Positions 62,200 through 64,000 of a DNA stretch of 64,000 bases are shown piece by piece. This stretch comes from Mycolicibacterium phlei (lineage in GTDB: Bacteria; Actinomycetota; Actinomycetes; Mycobacteriales; Mycobacteriaceae). A program made the position numbers and the translations under genes. The notes below the pieces were generated by a model that had not been told where the DNA came from, made no database searches, and saw only the letters and a list, made by a program, of their open reading frames with translations. The stretch is from NCBI RefSeq assembly GCF_001583415.1, contig NZ_CP014475.1, positions 992,001 to 1,056,000 of the forward strand, in the 5' to 3' direction. Position 1 is the stretch's first letter; the number at the start of each line of letters is the position of its first letter.

Positions 62200-64000
62200 G
62201 TGACAGCGACGACCTTCGTGCGGATGACAGCAGCGGCGACGGTACTTCTGGCGGCGGGATGCTCGACCGCCGACCAGGAGCAGACCACAGCGGCACCAAG
62301 AGCCGCCTCGCCGATCGACTTCACCCTGCCGGCCGCCGAGCGCTACCACCGGGTGGCGACCTATCCGGTGTACCTCAACGCCGACGACCCCGCGGAGGAG
62401 ACCGTCGCCGAGATCTCCACCGTCACCCCCGACGGCAACACCGTCATCTACACCGACGCCGCCGCCAAGCGCATCGGCTTCCTCGACATTCGTGACCCGG
62501 CGAAACCCATTGGTCTCGGCACACTCTCGCTGGAGGAGCTCGGCCACGCCGACGACCAACCCACCTCGGTCGCGGCCGTCGGCGAGTACGTGCTGGTCGT
62601 CGTCGACACCACCGGCGGCGACTTCGCGCACCCGTCGGGCCGCGTCGACGTGGTCCGCGTCGCGGACCGCAGCCGTGTGCACAGCATCGACCTCGGCGGG
62701 CAGCCGGACTCGATCGCGATCAGCCCGGACGGATCGTTCGCCGCGATCGCGATAGAGAACCAGCGCGACGAGGAGGCCACCCCACCCGGCGGTGACGAAG
62801 GCGACCTTCCCCAGCCGCCAACGGGATTCGTGCAACTGATCACCCTGGACGGTGAGCCGGCGGCGTGGACGCCGCGGCGGGTGGACTTCGACGTCGACGC
62901 CGCACGCGCCGCTGGCCTGGATACGCCGGAGGACCTCGAACCCGAGTACGTCAGCATCAACGCGCGCGGCCAGGTGGCGGTGACGCTGCAGGAGAACAAC
63001 GGGTTCGCGATCATCGACGGCCGCAGCGGCGACGTGCAGCGGATCGTCAGCGCCGGAAGCGTGTCCGTGGACGGGATCGACACCGCCGAGGACGGCGTCA
63101 TCGACCAGACCGGGTCGATCCCGGACACCCCGCGCGAGCCCGACGCCATCGGCTGGGTCGGCGACGACCACGTCGCCACCGCCAACGAGGGCGACTGGAA
63201 GGGCGGCACCCGCGGCTGGACCATCTTCGACGCCGGCACCGGTGAGGTGGTGTGGGATGCGGGCAACTCGCTCGAACAGCTGGCCGTGCGCACCGGTCTG
63301 CACAACGAGGGCCGGGCGGAGAAGAAGGGGCCCGAGCCGGAGGGGCTGGCGATCACGGAGGTCGGCGGGCGGCCGACGGCGCTGATCGCCTCGGAGCGAA
63401 GCAATTTCGTCGCCGCCTACGACGTCAGCGACGTCACCGCCCCGGTGTTCCGGCAGATCCTGCCGACCACACCGGGACCCGAAGGGGTGCTGGCGATCCC
63501 GGCGCGCGACCTGCTGGTGATCTCGTCGGAGGAGGACGCCGCCGACGATCGGGTGCGCGCATCTGTCAGCGTGTACGGCTACGGAGAGCGGTACGCGGGT
63601 GCGCTGCCGTTCCCGTCGATCGTGTCCGGCGACATCGACGGGACGCCGATCGGGTGGGGTGCGCTGGGAGCGCTGAGCGCGGACCCGGCGGACCCGGACC
63701 GGCTGTTCACCGCGACGGATGTCGCGTACGGGCCGGCGCGGATCCTCGGGGTGGACGTGGCGCAGACGCCGGCGCTGATCGACACCGAGGTGCCGGTCAC
63801 CGAGAACGGGAAGCCGGTGACGCTCGATGTCGAGGGGCTGGCGGCGCGGGCGGACGGCGGGTTCGTGCTGGCGGTCGAGGGCGAGGACGGCCCGGGGAAC
63901 GCGCTGGTGTGGGTCGGCGCCGACGGCGGCATCGAACGGCGGGTGTCGTTGCCGGACGACGTCGCGGCCGGCCTGGGCGGGCAGGGCCTGGAGGGTGTGG
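62200..64000 (+). CDS. phytase/esterase-like beta-propeller lipoprotein, 3' end outside the window
   Basis: The frame is open from GTG 62200 to the end of the window (600 codons, no stop). AGAGGA precedes the start. The signal has the lipobox LAAGC with Cys21. Residues about 50-420 look like repeated beta-propeller blades (VSTVTPDGNTVIYTDAAAKRIGFLD, DSIAISPDGSFAAIAIENQRD, EGLAITEVGGRPTALIASE). The last visible part (about 460-600) resembles the esterase-like-activity-of-phytase family, with GALSADPADPDRLFTATD. The enzyme activity is uncertain. Confidence 0.78.
   Translation, partial: MTATTFVRMTAAATVLLAAGCSTADQEQTTAAPRAASPIDFTLPAAERYHRVATYPVYLNADDPAEETVAEISTVTPDGNTVIYTDAAAKRIGFLDIRDPAKPIGLGTLSLEELGHADDQPTSVAAVGEYVLVVVDTTGGDFAHPSGRVDVVRVADRSRVHSIDLGGQPDSIAISPDGSFAAIAIENQRDEEATPPGGDEGDLPQPPTGFVQLITLDGEPAAWTPRRVDFDVDAARAAGLDTPEDLEPEYVSINARGQVAVTLQENNGFAIIDGRSGDVQRIVSAGSVSVDGIDTAEDGVIDQTGSIPDTPREPDAIGWVGDDHVATANEGDWKGGTRGWTIFDAGTGEVVWDAGNSLEQLAVRTGLHNEGRAEKKGPEPEGLAITEVGGRPTALIASERSNFVAAYDVSDVTAPVFRQILPTTPGPEGVLAIPARDLLVISSEEDAADDRVRASVSVYGYGERYAGALPFPSIVSGDIDGTPIGWGALGALSADPADPDRLFTATDVAYGPARILGVDVAQTPALIDTEVPVTENGKPVTLDVEGLAARADGGFVLAVEGEDGPGNALVWVGADGGIERRVSLPDDVAAGLGGQGLEGV

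Overview
The window is a G+C-rich chromosomal segment (about 70% by eye) from a mycobacterium, most likely a fast-growing Mycolicibacterium. Three things support this. The left end keeps the Mycobacterium tuberculosis Rv0558-Rv0566c order (menG tail, menJ, grcC1, htpX, gpsA, YajQ family). There are cyclopropane-mycolic-acid-synthase-type methyltransferases and a KasB-like synthase. Typical mycobacterial families recur throughout (13E12/DUF222 HNH protein, Rv1733c family, WS/DGAT, PknF-type kinase, LppV/Rv2797c pair, Ddn-type proteins). I see no prophage, insertion sequence, CRISPR array, plasmid function or rRNA. One tRNA gene (Tyr) is present.

Layout. 1-9.9 kb: menaquinone/isoprenoid block (menG end, menJ, grcC1), htpX, gpsA, an SGNH hydrolase, an AraC regulator with a cupin, YajQ and tRNA-Tyr. 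10-17.3 kb: a catabolic block with a TetR regulator, a PF10118 protein, a HAPMO-type Baeyer-Villiger monooxygenase, an alpha/beta hydrolase and a D-aminoacylase-type amidohydrolase. It ends in a deletion scar that joins a lipase 5' end to a DUF3556 3' end. 17.2-21.4 kb: TetR/carotenoid oxygenase pair, then about 1 kb of decayed genes (ferredoxin reductase tail, an IclR gene split into two opposed halves) and an odd SDR-PPOX fusion. 21.4-29.3 kb: a YhgE/ATPase pair and a GntR-controlled cluster with a MatC-type dicarboxylate carrier, a CaiB/BaiF CoA-transferase and an AccD3-type carboxyltransferase. 29.3-36.2 kb: small conserved genes, then a mycolate-like locus (KasB-like synthase with an altered active site, two mycolic-acid methyltransferase paralogues, a flippase-like membrane protein). 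36.4-50.5 kb: P450, SDR, XRE regulator, two transmembrane Ser/Thr kinases with different outside domains, a GT-C-type membrane protein, a secreted GH16 enzyme, a MHS-family transporter and a DUF222/HNH protein. 50.6-64 kb: rhomboid-like protein, TrxR-like flavoprotein, cyclic-nucleotide-binding protein, WS/DGAT acyltransferase, MFS exporter, then a run of envelope and secreted proteins ending in an open phytase/esterase-like lipoprotein.

Three genes (a small membrane protein, menJ and the Rv2797c-like DUF1023 gene) are each broken by one base at a short G or C run. Restoring one base gives a complete family-length protein in each case. This pattern fits consensus errors better than gene decay, although real mutations cannot be excluded. 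The scars at 16.6 kb and 19.4-20.3 kb look like real rearrangements.

The most interesting candidates are: the possible malonate/dicarboxylate utilisation cluster with matched GntR-type sites at both of its promoters; the kinase fused to an extracellular amino-acid-binding (SBP_bac_3) domain; the KasB-like protein with Asp in place of the catalytic Cys, next to a methyltransferase with Gln in place of the bicarbonate-site His; and a CATAC-N14-GTAT repeat found in both divergent promoters of the Baeyer-Villiger block.
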